From Hyphomicrobiales bacterium (lineage in GTDB: Bacteria; Pseudomonadota; Alphaproteobacteria; Rhizobiales; Rhizobiaceae), in NCBI GenBank assembly GCA_900472925.1, contig UCJU01000003.1:207685-271684 (forward strand): a stretch of DNA of 64,000 bases, given 5' to 3'. Below, one piece after another: positions 45,551 to 56,374 of this stretch. Positions within the stretch are counted from its first letter, which is position 1. The number at the start of each line of letters is the position of its first letter. Under the pieces are notes generated by a model. That model worked only from the letters and a program-made list of their open reading frames with translations, searched no databases and was not told the origin of the DNA. A program made the position numbers and the translations under genes.

Positions 45551-46366
45551 ATGAGCGACATTCTGAAAAAGATCGAAGCCTATAAGCGCGAAGAAATTGC
45601 AGCGGCCAAGGCAAAGGTTTCGCTGGCAGACCTCAAAGCCATCGCTGCGGAGCAGGCCGCACCCCGCGGTTTTTACAAAGCGCTGAAGCGCCGCCAAGTC
45701 GATGGCACATTCGGCCTCATTGCCGAGATCAAGAAGGCCAGCCCTTCCAAGGGTCTCATCCGCCCCGATTTCGATCCGCCAGCTCTGGCAAAAGCTTACG
45801 AGATTGGCGGAGCAGCCTGCCTTTCGGTGCTGACGGATACGCCGAGCTTCCAGGGCGCACCGGAATTTCTGACCGCGGCCCGCAACGCCTGTACCCTGCC
45901 CGCCCTGCGCAAGGATTTTATGTTCGAGACCTATCAGGTCCATGAGGCGCGGGCATGGGGTGCCGATTGCATTCTGCTCATCATGGCATCCCTTTCCGAT
46001 GACGAGGCCAAGCGTCTGGAAGATGAAGCCTTCTCGCTCGGCATGGACGTTCTCGTTGAAGTGCACGATGAAGAAGAGACAGAACGCGCGCTGAAACTGG
46101 CTTCGCCACTGCTTGGTGTGAACAATCGCAATCTGCGCACTTTCGAGGTCAGCCTGGAGACCAGCGAACGATTGGCCGCCATGGTGCCTGATGAGAAGTT
46201 GCTGGTTGGCGAGAGCGGTATTTTCACCTTTGAAGATTGCACACGCCTGCAGGCGTCAGGCATCACGACGTTTCTTGTGGGTGAAAGCCTGATGCGCAAG
46301 CATGATGTCGCAGCCGCCACACGCACGCTCCTGACCGGACAGACAGACAGTTTGGCTGCCGAATGA
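45551..46366 (+). CDS. trpC: Indole-3-glycerol phosphate synthase
   Basis: 271 aa TIM-barrel enzyme. It closes the indole ring of CdRP. Motifs: [19 protein letters not shown] (catalytic lysine), [38 protein letters not shown] and the final phosphate loop VGESLMRK. There is no fused TrpF domain. It overlaps moaC by four bases (ATGA). Confidence 0.97.
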   Translation: MSDILKKIEAYKREEIAAAKAKVSLADLKAIAAEQAAPRGFYKALKRRQVDGTFGLIAEIKKASPSKGLIRPDFDPPALAKAYEIGGAACLSVLTDTPSFQGAPEFLTAARNACTLPALRKDFMFETYQVHEARAWGADCILLIMASLSDDEAKRLEDEAFSLGMDVLVEVHDEEETERALKLASPLLGVNNRNLRTFEVSLETSERLAAMVPDEKLLVGESGIFTFEDCTRLQASGITTFLVGESLMRKHDVAAATRTLLTGQTDSLAAE

Positions 46367-46845
46367 GCGCCGACCTGAGCCTAACCCATATCGGCGCTTC
46401 AGGCGAAGCCAATATGGTGGATGTCGGCGACAAGATTGAAACCACACGCGTTGCCGTGGCCGAGGGCTTTGTGAAGATGAAGCCGGAAACGCTGGTGCTG
46501 ATCCGCGAAGGTAACGCCAAAAAGGGTGATGTCATAGGCACTGCGCGTCTTGCCGGCATCATGGCCGCAAAGCAGACATCCAACCTCATTCCGCTTTGCC
46601 ATCCGCTGATGCTGACCAAGGTTGCGGTCGATATTTCAGAGGATGATACCCTGCCCGGCCTGCGTGTTCAGGCCACCGTCAAACTCTCCGGCAAGACGGG
46701 TGTGGAGATGGAGGCATTGACCGCTGTTTCCTTGGCATGCCTGACCATTTACGATATGGCCAAAGCCGCGGACAAGGGCATGGAAATCGGCTCGATCAGG
46801 CTTTTGGAAAAGACCGGCGGAAAATCCGGGCATTACAAGGCCTAA
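46363..46845 (+). CDS. moaC: Cyclic pyranopterin monophosphate synthase
   Basis: 160 aa. It converts 3',8-cyclo-GTP to cyclic pyranopterin monophosphate in molybdenum cofactor synthesis. Motifs: [18 protein letters not shown] at the N-terminus, [12 protein letters not shown] with the catalytic histidine near residue 75, and [21 protein letters not shown] near 113. Coupled to trpC by overlap; moeA follows after 30 bases. Confidence 0.97.
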   Translation: MSADLSLTHIGASGEANMVDVGDKIETTRVAVAEGFVKMKPETLVLIREGNAKKGDVIGTARLAGIMAAKQTSNLIPLCHPLMLTKVAVDISEDDTLPGLRVQATVKLSGKTGVEMEALTAVSLACLTIYDMAKAADKGMEIGSIRLLEKTGGKSGHYKA

Positions 46846-46875
46846 GCTTACGCCATTACAGGAAGAGGAACCACC

Positions 46876-48093
46876 ATGAAGCCCCTCCTGCCCGTTGCCG
46901 AGGCCCAGGCGCGATTGCTGGGTGCCGCAACGCCCGTTACAGCCGTTGAGCTTGTATCTTTGCAAGATGCGGATCAACGCGTCCTCGCACGCGATCTCAT
47001 CGCTCGACTGACGCAGCCGCCCTTCGACGCTTCCGCCATGGATGGCTACGCGTTACGCGCTGAAGACGCACCGCAGATCGGCTCAGTTCTCACCGTTATC
47101 GGCACGGCGTCGGCAGGTCATGCATTCACAGGGACCGTTAGCAAAGGTCAGGCCGTTCGCATCTTCACCGGCGCGCCGTTACCTGACGGTGCCGATGCGG
47201 TTCTCATTCAGGAAGATGCCGAGGTTCTCCCCGGCAACCAGATCCGCACTACCTTTGAGGTCACCGAAGGCAGACATATTCGTCCGCGTGGACAGGATTT
47301 TCTCGAAGGCGAAGCGGTGCTGAAGGCCGGAACAGAACTGACCTTCACGGACATAACGCTCGCCGCCGCCATGAACCATGCGGAGCTGTGCGTCTATCGA
47401 AAGCCGGTCATCGCCATATTGGCGACCGGTGATGAGCTGGTGCCACCGGGCGGAACTCCCAATGCAGCTCAGATCATCGCTTCGAACACGTTCGGCGTTT
47501 CAGCACTCGCCCGCAACGCAGGGGCCGACATCCTCGATCTCGGCATCGTGCCTGACGACGAAACTCTCATTCGCGCCGCAATCGATAAGGCCGTCGCAGC
47601 GCGAGCCGATATTCTTGTCACGCTCGGCGGCGCATCTGTGGGCGATCATGATCTTGTCCAGGCCGCGCTGAAAGCACAGGGCATGGTGCTGGATTTCTGG
47701 CGCATCGCCATGCGCCCCGGCAAACCTCTTATCGTTGGTGCAATCGGCGAAATGCAGGTTCTCGGTTTGCCCGGCAACCCGGTTGCAAGCCTTGTGTGCA
47801 GCCTTTTGTTTCTGGAGCCCCTGATCAGAAAACTCGGCCATCGCCAGATGATCTCCCGACACATAAAAGCAAGAACGTCTACGACGCTCAAAGCCAACGA
47901 CCAGCGCCAGGACTATCTACGCGCCCGGACCATCGCCCACGAAAACGGCCAACCAATCGTCGAAGCTTTCAACAAACAGGATTCCGCGATGATGAACATC
48001 ATGGCGCAGTCGGATTGCCTGATCGTGCGTGCACCGTTTGCGGAGGCGTTGGAGGCTGGTGGAGAGTGTGTCGTGGTGCGGTTGCGAGGCTAA
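46876..48093 (+). CDS. moeA: Molybdopterin molybdenumtransferase
   Basis: 405 aa. It inserts molybdate into adenylylated molybdopterin. Visible: PPFDASAMDGYALRAED near residue 40, RIFTGAPLPDGADAVLIQED near 95, VIAILATGDELVPPGG near 176 and TLGGASVGDHDLVQAALKAQG near 248, then GLPGNPVASLVCSLLFLEP. GGAAGAGGAA precedes the ATG at 46876. Together with moaC it gives Mo-cofactor capacity here; in related genomes lexA often follows, but here a PNPOx-fold gene does. Confidence 0.96.
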   Translation: MKPLLPVAEAQARLLGAATPVTAVELVSLQDADQRVLARDLIARLTQPPFDASAMDGYALRAEDAPQIGSVLTVIGTASAGHAFTGTVSKGQAVRIFTGAPLPDGADAVLIQEDAEVLPGNQIRTTFEVTEGRHIRPRGQDFLEGEAVLKAGTELTFTDITLAAAMNHAELCVYRKPVIAILATGDELVPPGGTPNAAQIIASNTFGVSALARNAGADILDLGIVPDDETLIRAAIDKAVAARADILVTLGGASVGDHDLVQAALKAQGMVLDFWRIAMRPGKPLIVGAIGEMQVLGLPGNPVASLVCSLLFLEPLIRKLGHRQMISRHIKARTSTTLKANDQRQDYLRARTIAHENGQPIVEAFNKQDSAMMNIMAQSDCLIVRAPFAEALEAGGECVVVRLRG

Positions 48094-48108
48094 GTTGGCG
48101 AGGTTCTG

Positions 48109-48585
48109 TTGAATAAAATAAACGAAACCGTCCAGACCGATATCGATAACTCTGTCCTATGCTGGCTGGCGACCGCTGATATTTCCGGCGTTCCCAACGT
48201 AAGCCCGAAAGAGATTTTTTCGAGCTACGGTGACAATCGCATTATCATCGCTGATATTGCCTCGACCAATTCCGTTCGGAACATTCGCGCCAACCCCAAT
48301 GTCTGCGTCAGCTTCATCGATATCTTCCGCCAACGTGGTTTCAAGATTGTTGGAAAGGCGGTTATAATCGAAAAGACCGAAGCAAATTTCGCTTCCGCTG
48401 GCGCCCGAGTGCTGAAGATGGCCGGTGATGACTATCCAGTCCGACGCATCATCTCGATCGATATTGAGAAAATTTCGCCAATCTGGGCTCCCAGCTACAA
48501 GCTATTTCCCGACCGATCAGAAGCAGACCGCATGCAGGGCGCATATGACACCTATGCCGTCACGCCAAAACCCTTGGTGGAATGA
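48109..48585 (+). CDS. Pyridoxamine 5'-phosphate oxidase-fold flavin-binding protein
   Basis: 158 aa split-barrel protein of the PNPOx-like family. The core VLCWLATADISGVPNVSPKEIFSS and NSVRNIRANPNVCVSFIDI are typical of FMN-binding members. It is not PdxH, which is longer. The start is TTG at 48109, supported by GCGAGG five bases upstream; no ATG is available near the family start. It lies 15 bases after moeA, so it probably shares that transcript. Substrate unknown. Confidence 0.85.
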   Translation: MNKINETVQTDIDNSVLCWLATADISGVPNVSPKEIFSSYGDNRIIIADIASTNSVRNIRANPNVCVSFIDIFRQRGFKIVGKAVIIEKTEANFASAGARVLKMAGDDYPVRRIISIDIEKISPIWAPSYKLFPDRSEADRMQGAYDTYAVTPKPLVE

Positions 48586-48608
48586 CGTTCTCAATATCAG
48601 GGAGCAGA

Positions 48609-48638
48609 CCGTCGCAGCTTTTAGGGCTACTGCGACGG
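48609..48638. terminator. Hairpin between two convergent genes
   Basis: CCGTCGCAG and CTGCGACGG pair perfectly over nine bases around a 12-base loop, in the 61-base gap between the PNPOx-fold gene and the DnaB-like gene. There is no strong T run on either side. Confidence 0.5.
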
Positions 48639-48646
48639 CCCCAACG

Positions 48647-49360
48647 CTAAGCTACCTTTTTAAAATCCATCTCTTTTCCATGCAAAAAGCAGGTTTTGGT
48701 AAAAACACCCAGATTGATGTCATTGGGTAGACGAATATCATTGATGTCAGGAAGTCGCTTCGTAGTCGGGTCGAAAGAGCGGTCGATCTGGGAGATGAAG
48801 ACGAGGATCACTCCAGTCGTTCTCGCAAATTCGGCAAGAGCCAAGATTTGCTCGGAAAGCGGTGCTTTGCTTCGGTCCTGGTCCAGAATTTGGAGGAAGT
48901 CGATAACGATGACGCTCCCTCTTTCCACGCCGGAAAGATGCTGGATTATATAATCGGCACTGATCGCGTCGGATGTGATGATCTGGAGCGTATCAGCAGT
49001 CCCGGCATTGTCGTTGCTGATTGTACGGATGTGCTGCCATGCCTGCTGTTGCGTGAACTCGAGCGTAAACAAAATGGCGCGTCTTTCTTCCTGAAGCGCA
49101 TCCACTAGCAGGCGCAGAGCAAGCTTCGTCTTGCCTTGTCCCGGTCGACCAGCCACCAGTAACAAGTCACCATCACTCAACAGATGAAGCGTTTTTTGAG
49201 ACTCTTGCGGCGCAGTGGAATGCGACGAAAGCAGGCTCCAGCTTGCGAAACCTTCCTCAGCTGCGACTTTGTCCAAAGCCGCATGCCGCGGTATGCTCCG
49301 GTCGCGCGCCATAAGTTTCGCACGACGTTTCAATTGAAATATGGGCGCAGATAGTGTCAT
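48647..49360 (-). CDS. Stand-alone DnaB-like RecA-fold ATPase
   Basis: 237 aa. A short helical N-terminal segment (about residues 8-45, LKRRAKLMARDRSIPRHAAL to FASWSLL) precedes a RecA-type ATPase that resembles the DnaB helicase C-terminal domain: Walker A GRPGQGKT (71-78), the LEFTQQQ segment near 100, Walker B VIVIDFLQIL with Asp154, and VFISQIDRS with the sensor glutamine. It has no DnaB N-terminal primase-binding domain and is half the length of DnaB, so a replicative role is unlikely. ATG at 49360 has AGAGGAGG seven bases upstream. Function unknown. Confidence 0.8.
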   Translation of the reverse strand: MTLSAPIFQLKRRAKLMARDRSIPRHAALDKVAAEEGFASWSLLSSHSTAPQESQKTLHLLSDGDLLLVAGRPGQGKTKLALRLLVDALQEERRAILFTLEFTQQQAWQHIRTISNDNAGTADTLQIITSDAISADYIIQHLSGVERGSVIVIDFLQILDQDRSKAPLSEQILALAEFARTTGVILVFISQIDRSFDPTTKRLPDINDIRLPNDINLGVFTKTCFLHGKEMDFKKVA

Positions 49361-49759
49361 CGATTGACCTCCTCTACGAGCCGTAGACGCAACCCCTCCT
49401 TATGCGCTGCTCGAACAGGTGGTTCGATGATGGTTGGTCACCCCATACGGGCAGTACTTCCCCGAAAGGAGGGAGGAGGCGCGGGTCAAGCCTTAACCGA
49501 TGCTAGCGCTCGCGATGATTCGGTTCAAGCATTTTAGTGTTGCTAAACCGATCCCTGAGGGGGACTCAGAGGGCACACATTGCAATACAGCGCTCTGGGC
49601 ATAGAGCAGGTCAGTCCTCGGCGCTTAGCGGTGGCGTGGTCTTGAACGACCAAGCCCGCACCAATTCCTTGGCACGGGCTATGATTGCGTTCATGTGTCT
49701 GCGTCAGGTTGAGGGAATTCCAGAAAACTCTTCTTTGTCATCGCTTTCCGGAATGCTCC
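49361..49759. other. 399-base gap with several hairpins
   Basis: No protein-coding frame with a supported start is seen. The part from 49521 to 49680 contains four consecutive inverted repeats (listed separately as a possible RNA). The stretch at 49430-49500 is purine-rich (GAAAGGAGGGAGGAGG). The DnaB-like gene's promoter should lie here. Confidence 0.5.
49521..49680. ncRNA. Possible structured non-coding RNA
   Basis: Four inverted repeats in series: CGGTTCAAGCA with TGCTAAACCG (49521-49550), CTGAG/CTCAG (about 49555-49569), TGGTC/GACCA (49637-49652), and AGCCCG-CA-CCAA/TTGG-CA-CGGGCT (49653-49680, ten pairs with a symmetric internal loop). The last two abut with no spacer. The strand cannot be told. 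I do not recognise a known RNA family. Confidence 0.3.
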
Positions 49760-51400
<1,641 letters not shown>

Positions 51401-51490
51401 TTACCTTTAAAAGAGTGATTCCGCCAGCCCAAATTTCTGAACACCCGCATTCATCTGTTGATGAGAGGTCAAGCTTGGCCGGAATGTAAA

Positions 51491-51523
51491 CAAAAGAAAA
51501 CCGGCAGGCTTTTGGCCTGCCGG
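51491..51523 (-). terminator. Rho-independent terminator of secG
   Basis: CCGGCAGGC and GCCTGCCGG form a 9-bp stem; on the minus strand it is followed by TTTTCTTTTGTTT. It begins 22 bases past the secG stop. Confidence 0.85.
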
Positions 51524-51544
51524 AGTGATATGCTTGAACCGGTT

Positions 51545-52072
51545 TTACTGGCCGGTAGGAACTGCGTTGTTCGCCGGAGCGGGTGTCGCAGGTGCCGGCG
51601 TAGCCGGTGTTGTCGTGGTGGCCGGAGCAGCTGGCGTCGCGTCGGTTGCCGGAGCAGCTGGCGTCGGCGTCGCGCCGGTGGCCGGAGCTGCTGGCGTCGT
51701 GCCGGTGGCCGGAGCAGCAGCACCGTTCGTCGTGGGAACACCGTTCTGCGCCGGAGCAGCTGGCGTCGAAGACGATGGCCCCAGCGTATCCAGAATGCCT
51801 TTGCCCTGCCCCTGTGTCGCCGGAATACGGTCCAGAATATCGGTCGGGCGCGCTTCGTAGCGTGTCAGAAGACCAAGGCCGAGAGACGTGACGAAGAACA
51901 GCGCAGCCAGGATGGCTGTTGCGCGCGTCAGCGCATTGGCAGTGCCACGTGCGGACATGAAGCCGGAGCCGCCGCCGATACCAAGGCCACCGCCTTCGGA
52001 GCGCTGAACCAAGACAACACCGACGAGCGCCAGCACGATCATGAGATGAATAACAATCAGTACGTTCTGCAT
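51545..52072 (-). CDS. secG: Preprotein translocase subunit SecG with repetitive tail
   Basis: 175 aa. The N-terminal 75 residues are the conserved two-helix SecG (VLIVIHLMIVLALVGVVLVQ, then SEGGGLGIGGGSGFMSARG and the second membrane segment near 52-70), part of SecYEG. The last 75-80 residues are a low-complexity alanine, proline and threonine tail built from imperfect repeats, ending NNAVPTGQ; it would face the periplasm if both helices span. Family SecG is about 75-110 aa in many bacteria. ATG at 52072 chosen where homologues begin MQNVLIVIH. Confidence 0.95.
   Translation of the reverse strand: MQNVLIVIHLMIVLALVGVVLVQRSEGGGLGIGGGSGFMSARGTANALTRATAILAALFFVTSLGLGLLTRYEARPTDILDRIPATQGQGKGILDTLGPSSSTPAAPAQNGVPTTNGAAAPATGTTPAAPATGATPTPAAPATDATPAAPATTTTPATPAPATPAPANNAVPTGQ
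51621..51768. repeat. Imperfect short direct repeats encoding the SecG tail
   Basis: GCCGGAGCAGCTGGCGTCG recurs at 51621-51639, 51648-51666 and, with small changes, 51681-51699 and 51750-51768. The repeats lie inside secG in frame and encode alternating Ala-Pro-Ala and Thr-rich units. Confidence 0.75.
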
Positions 52073-52174
52073 GACAATCCATTCCATGCCCCGTTTGGAG
52101 CACAATGAAGAAGTTTGCGGCTCTTTACATGAGGCGAAAGCGTATTCCAACCCCCTGCGAGACGAAAGAAGGCA

Positions 52175-52945
52175 TCAAGCTGTCAATTGCTCATATGCCG
52201 CGTAGATGGAGAGGAAATCGGAGGCTTTCAAGCTGGCGCCGCCAATCAGCGCGCCATCCACATTCTCGACGCCCATCAGCTCCAGTGCGTTGGTCGGTTT
52301 CACCGAACCGCCGTAGAGAATACGCATGCCCTGCCCCTCTGCGCCAAAGCGTTTGACCAGTTCGTCACGCATGAAGGCGTGCGCCTCCCGCACATCCTGC
52401 GTGGTCGGCGTCAGACCGGTGCCAATGGCCCATACGGGCTCATAGGCGATCACTGTGTTTTCTGCCACAGCTTCATCCGGCAGGGAGCCTGCAAGCTGGC
52501 GCTTGAGAACATCCAGCGTTTGCCCAGCCTTGCGCTCATCCGCGGTTTCTCCGATGCAGATGATCGCAACCAGGTCCGCTGCATAGCCGGCAGAGGCTTT
52601 GGCGCGAACCAGATGGTCGGTTTCAGCATGGTCCGTGCGGCGTTCGGAGTGGCCAACGATGACGTGGGTGCCGAAGCAATCGGCAATCATCTCTGCGGAA
52701 ATATCGCCGGTGTGGGCGCCCGATGGGTTCTGATGGCAATCCTGAGCGCCGATTTTCAGCGGGCTGTCGTCGCACAATGCCGTTGCGACATAAAGCAGTG
52801 TCGAGGGCGGGCAAATCAGTGCGTCCACCTTTTCGGAAAGCTGGCCTTTGACACCTTCCGCCATCGCCTTGATCTGATCAAGCGAATCGCGCGTTCCGTT
52901 CATCTTCCAGTTTCCAGCGACGAGCGGGCGAACATCAGGTGTCAT
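52175..52945 (-). CDS. tpiA: Triosephosphate isomerase
   Basis: 256 aa TIM-barrel enzyme interconverting dihydroxyacetone phosphate and glyceraldehyde 3-phosphate. Motifs: [14 protein letters not shown] with the catalytic lysine near residue 13, VIVGHSERR with the catalytic histidine near 95, and [11 protein letters not shown] with the catalytic glutamate near 168, followed by [15 protein letters not shown] at 52945 chosen at the family start. It lies 102 bases upstream of secG on the same strand. Confidence 0.97.
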   Translation of the reverse strand: MTPDVRPLVAGNWKMNGTRDSLDQIKAMAEGVKGQLSEKVDALICPPSTLLYVATALCDDSPLKIGAQDCHQNPSGAHTGDISAEMIADCFGTHVIVGHSERRTDHAETDHLVRAKASAGYAADLVAIICIGETADERKAGQTLDVLKRQLAGSLPDEAVAENTVIAYEPVWAIGTGLTPTTQDVREAHAFMRDELVKRFGAEGQGMRILYGGSVKPTNALELMGVENVDGALIGGASLKASDFLSIYAAYEQLTA

Positions 52946-53130
52946 GTGTGATCTATTCCTCTTAACTTCAAAAGCGGCCAAAGAATTACAAGCGCTTATA
53001 GCGGGCGGTTTCCATTATGTCTTAACGCCTAGCGATTGTATTTGGTACCCAAAAAGAAAGCTTTTGGTTCATAACATTGGTTAAAATCGTAGCATTTCGG
53101 CCTTTTCTGTCGTTTCTGGCGACCGTCATC

Positions 53131-54012
53131 TCAATGGGTGAGCAAAAAATTCAGCACGGCGCGCCAATCGGTCATGCGTACCGGGGTACCATGGCTACCG
53201 GATTGATAGAGCGTGAACTGTGTCGGCTGGCCTGCTTTCAGCAATATGCGGAAAATACCCGCCTGCTGCTGCGCAGAATAGACCTTGTCTTCGCTACCAT
53301 GCGTAAACCAGACGGGCTTTTTGGCTTTGGCAAAAGCGCTTTTCGGAAAGTCCGGATCAACCGCCCCGCCAAGGATTGCCATGCCTTTCAGATTTGAGAC
53401 GGCTTGCGCGTCGCGGCTGATACCGTAGCAGATGAAACTGCCCATGGATGCACAGGCGAGGATGACGGGACGCCCGCCAGACTTCGCCTTCGCATCGGCA
53501 ATCAATGCGGCGGTGTCGGCCACGCCCTTCCCATCGAAGCTGCGGATGCTGGGCGCATAATAAGTGCCGCCATTCGCAACAGCCAGATTCTTCAGGCGAT
53601 TAAAGTTACCGCCGAAGGTATAATCATTCATACCCAGCCTGCGGTCTCCACCACGCCCGTGGATGAAGATGACCGTAAACGCCTGACCGGTTGCTGCGCC
53701 GACGCGACCGACATCCAGCGCCCTGCCCCCGACCGCGACCGTTTCCAGCTCCTGGAATTTCTTGGGCGAGAGATCGACATATTGCCGCTTAACGCGACGC
53801 TCCGGCGTCTCATCGCGCCCATTGATGTCACGCATTTCCTGGTAGTCGATGATTTCAGACGCGCCATTATCGCCTGTGGACAACACCTGTTGGTTGGAAA
53901 ACAGCTCGTCCTTGAAGGGTTTCAGCGGTCCGCTGCTGCTTTGCGCAGAGGCTGGCACGATGGCAACAGACAGGCAAAAAAGAGTACAAAAGGTGAAGAT
54001 AGCTGTGGACAT
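53131..54012 (-). CDS. Secreted alpha/beta-hydrolase-fold protein
   Basis: 293 aa. A signal peptide spans residues 1-24 (ending PASAQS), so it is exported. The fold is seen in FTVIFIHGRGGDRRLG (oxyanion region near 110), a possible nucleophile elbow ACASMGSFICYG with serine near 190, an aspartate in TKPVWF..GSED-like text (HGSEDKVYSAQQQ) and the late histidine QSGSHGTPVR. Substrate unknown. I chose ATG at 54012 because it gives the signal peptide; longer in-frame starts run into the divergent parE region and would hide it. Ribosome-binding site is weak. Confidence 0.82.
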   Translation of the reverse strand: MSTAIFTFCTLFCLSVAIVPASAQSSSGPLKPFKDELFSNQQVLSTGDNGASEIIDYQEMRDINGRDETPERRVKRQYVDLSPKKFQELETVAVGGRALDVGRVGAATGQAFTVIFIHGRGGDRRLGMNDYTFGGNFNRLKNLAVANGGTYYAPSIRSFDGKGVADTAALIADAKAKSGGRPVILACASMGSFICYGISRDAQAVSNLKGMAILGGAVDPDFPKSAFAKAKKPVWFTHGSEDKVYSAQQQAGIFRILLKAGQPTQFTLYQSGSHGTPVRMTDWRAVLNFLLTH

Positions 54013-54185
54013 GCCTTGAGGAACCCATTCAATTCGGCCACAACACTTGCCATCCGAGCAAGCGCGGCGCAATCCTTGGACGACGCGAAAACCGATCATC
54101 CGTGCTGGAGCAGCAAATATGCGTTGCCACTCGTGGCAAATCATAAACCTGCTCGCATGGCCAAATTCTGATTGAACTGGGCACA

Positions 54186-56252
54186 ATGGACGATAGCAAC
54201 GATCTCTTTTCAAGCCAAACCGCATCGAAGCCTCAGGAACCGGAGCTTGCTGCAGCCAAACCCGCGCCCGTGGTGAAAGCTGCTGCCAGCGCGCCAAAGC
54301 CTGTCTCAGCGACAACCTCGTCCGAGCAGGAATATGGCGCATCCTCCATCCGCGTGCTGGAGGGGCTGGAGCCTGTTCGCATGCGCCCCGGCATGTATAT
54401 CGGCGGTACGGACGAAAAAGCGCTGCACCATCTGTTTGCCGAAGTCATCGACAACTCCATGGACGAGGCCGTCGCGGGCCATGCCAACTTCATCGAAGTT
54501 CACTTGGATGCCGAAGGCTTTCTGACGGTCAGCGACAACGGTCGCGGCATTCCGGTGGAGAACCACCCGCAGGTGCCGGGCAAGTCCACGCTAGAAGTCA
54601 TCATGACCAAGCTTCATGCGGGCGGCAAGTTCGATGGCAAGGCCTATGAAACGTCAGGCGGTCTGCACGGCGTCGGGGTATCCGTTGTCAATGCCCTGTC
54701 GGACCTGCTCGAAGTGGAAGTGGCGCGAAACCGCAAACTCTATCGTCAGCGTTTTTCGCGCGGCATCCCTATGGGCGGCCTGGAAGAGCTTGGTGACGTG
54801 CACAATCGTCGTGGCACGCGCGTCCGTTTCCATCCCGATCCACAAATCTTCGGCGACCACGCAAAGTTCGAACCGGCCCGCATTTTCCGCATGGCGCGTT
54901 CGAAGGCCTATCTCTTCGGCGGCGTCGAGATACGCTGGAGCTGCGATCCCGGCATGGTGCCACCGGATGGTGACATCCCGGAAAAGGCCGTTTTCCACTT
55001 CCCCGGCGGCCTGAAGGATTATCTGGCAGCAACCCTCGGCAAGGACTTCACCGTCACCCGCGAAATCTTTGCCGGAAAAACGGAAAAGACCGGTGGTCAT
55101 GGTGCCATGGAATGGGCTGTGACCTGGTATGGCGGCGATGCGCAGCTGCATTCCTATTGCAACACCATCCCTACGCCTGAAGGCGGCACCCATGAGGCTG
55201 GTCTTCGCATCGCGCTGACCAAGGGTCTCAAGAACTATGCCGAACTGACACAGAACAAGCGCGCCCGCGAGATCACCACCGATGACGTGATGATCTCGGC
55301 CGTCGGCATGCTGTCGGTGTTCATTCGTGAGCCGGAATTTGTCGGTCAGACGAAGGACAAGCTGGCGACTGTCGAGGCTCAGCGCATCGTTGAGAACGCG
55401 CTGCGTGATCCCTTCGACCACTATCTTGCTGGTAACCCAAACGAAGCGGCAAAGCTGCTGGACTGGGTGATCGAGCGTTGCGAAGAACGCCTTCGCCGCC
55501 GCAAGGAAAAGGAAGTCAACCGCAAGACTGCCGTGCGCAAATTGCGCCTGCCCGGCAAACTCGCCGATTGCTCGCAGAATACCGCAGAGGGTGCAGAGCT
55601 TTTCATCGTGGAAGGCGATTCGGCTGGCGGTTCCGCCAAGCAGGCGCGCAACCGTTCCAATCAGGCTATTTTGCCGCTGCGCGGTAAAATCCTCAACGTC
55701 GGTAGCGCCAGCCGCGAAAAGCTGTCTGCCAACCAACAGATCGCCGATCTCATTCAGGCGCTGGGCTGTGGGACACGCACAAAGTATCGCGATGAAGATC
55801 TTCGCTACGAGCGCATCGTCATCATGACCGATGCCGACGTCGATGGCGCACATATCGCCTCGCTGCTGATCACCTTCTTCTATCAGGAAATGCCGGAGCT
55901 TATCCGCGGCAGTCACCTCTATCTTGCCGTGCCGCCGCTCTACGTCATCCGTCAGGGTGCCAAGACGGTCTATGCCCGCGACGACGTACACCGCGCCGAA
56001 TTGATGGAAACCGTGTTCAAGGGCAAGAAGGTAGAGATCGGTCGCTTCAAAGGCCTTGGCGAAATGATGCCAGCGCAGCTGAAGGAAACCACCATGGATC
56101 CTTCCAAGCGCACGCTGTTGCGCGTGGAAATCGATGACGTGGATTTTGAAGGCACGCGCGAAGCCGTGGACAACCTGATGGGTACCAAACCCGAAGCCCG
56201 CTTCCGATTCATTCAGGATCGTTCGGCATTCGCGGAAAATCTCGACATTTGA
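54186..56252 (+). CDS. parE: DNA topoisomerase IV subunit B
   Basis: 688 aa. With ParC it decatenates replicated chromosomes. An N-terminal alanine/proline-rich extension (about residues 1-48) precedes the GHKL ATPase (ENDNSMDEAVAG-type text VIDNSMDEAV, SDNGRGIPV, SGGLHGVGVSVVNALS), the transducer domain, the TOPRIM domain with FIVEGDSAGGSAKQARNR and TDADVDGAHI, and the C-terminal FKGLGEMMPAQLKETTM. The length and sequence favour ParE over GyrB, which exceeds 790 aa. 173 bases separate it from the divergent hydrolase gene. Confidence 0.93.
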   Translation: MDDSNDLFSSQTASKPQEPELAAAKPAPVVKAAASAPKPVSATTSSEQEYGASSIRVLEGLEPVRMRPGMYIGGTDEKALHHLFAEVIDNSMDEAVAGHANFIEVHLDAEGFLTVSDNGRGIPVENHPQVPGKSTLEVIMTKLHAGGKFDGKAYETSGGLHGVGVSVVNALSDLLEVEVARNRKLYRQRFSRGIPMGGLEELGDVHNRRGTRVRFHPDPQIFGDHAKFEPARIFRMARSKAYLFGGVEIRWSCDPGMVPPDGDIPEKAVFHFPGGLKDYLAATLGKDFTVTREIFAGKTEKTGGHGAMEWAVTWYGGDAQLHSYCNTIPTPEGGTHEAGLRIALTKGLKNYAELTQNKRAREITTDDVMISAVGMLSVFIREPEFVGQTKDKLATVEAQRIVENALRDPFDHYLAGNPNEAAKLLDWVIERCEERLRRRKEKEVNRKTAVRKLRLPGKLADCSQNTAEGAELFIVEGDSAGGSAKQARNRSNQAILPLRGKILNVGSASREKLSANQQIADLIQALGCGTRTKYRDEDLRYERIVIMTDADVDGAHIASLLITFFYQEMPELIRGSHLYLAVPPLYVIRQGAKTVYARDDVHRAELMETVFKGKKVEIGRFKGLGEMMPAQLKETTMDPSKRTLLRVEIDDVDFEGTREAVDNLMGTKPEARFRFIQDRSAFAENLDI

Positions 56253-56374
56253 CATAGCCGATATGCGCATCCGTCTTCGATTTTTTGCCGTTCATGGCTG
56301 GAAATCACGCTGGAGCATGTTATTTAAGAACAATCGAAGCAGCGGCCTTGAACCGCGTGTGAAAGGAAATGGCC

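Noticed and set aside
51621-51768. Regular short repeats resembling a CRISPR array
   Set aside because: Units are imperfect, have no distinct spacers and are translated in frame as the SecG tail.
54654-56270. Long minus-strand frame (538 codons) opposite parE
   Set aside because: Antisense shadow of parE; the plus-strand product has all topoisomerase motifs.
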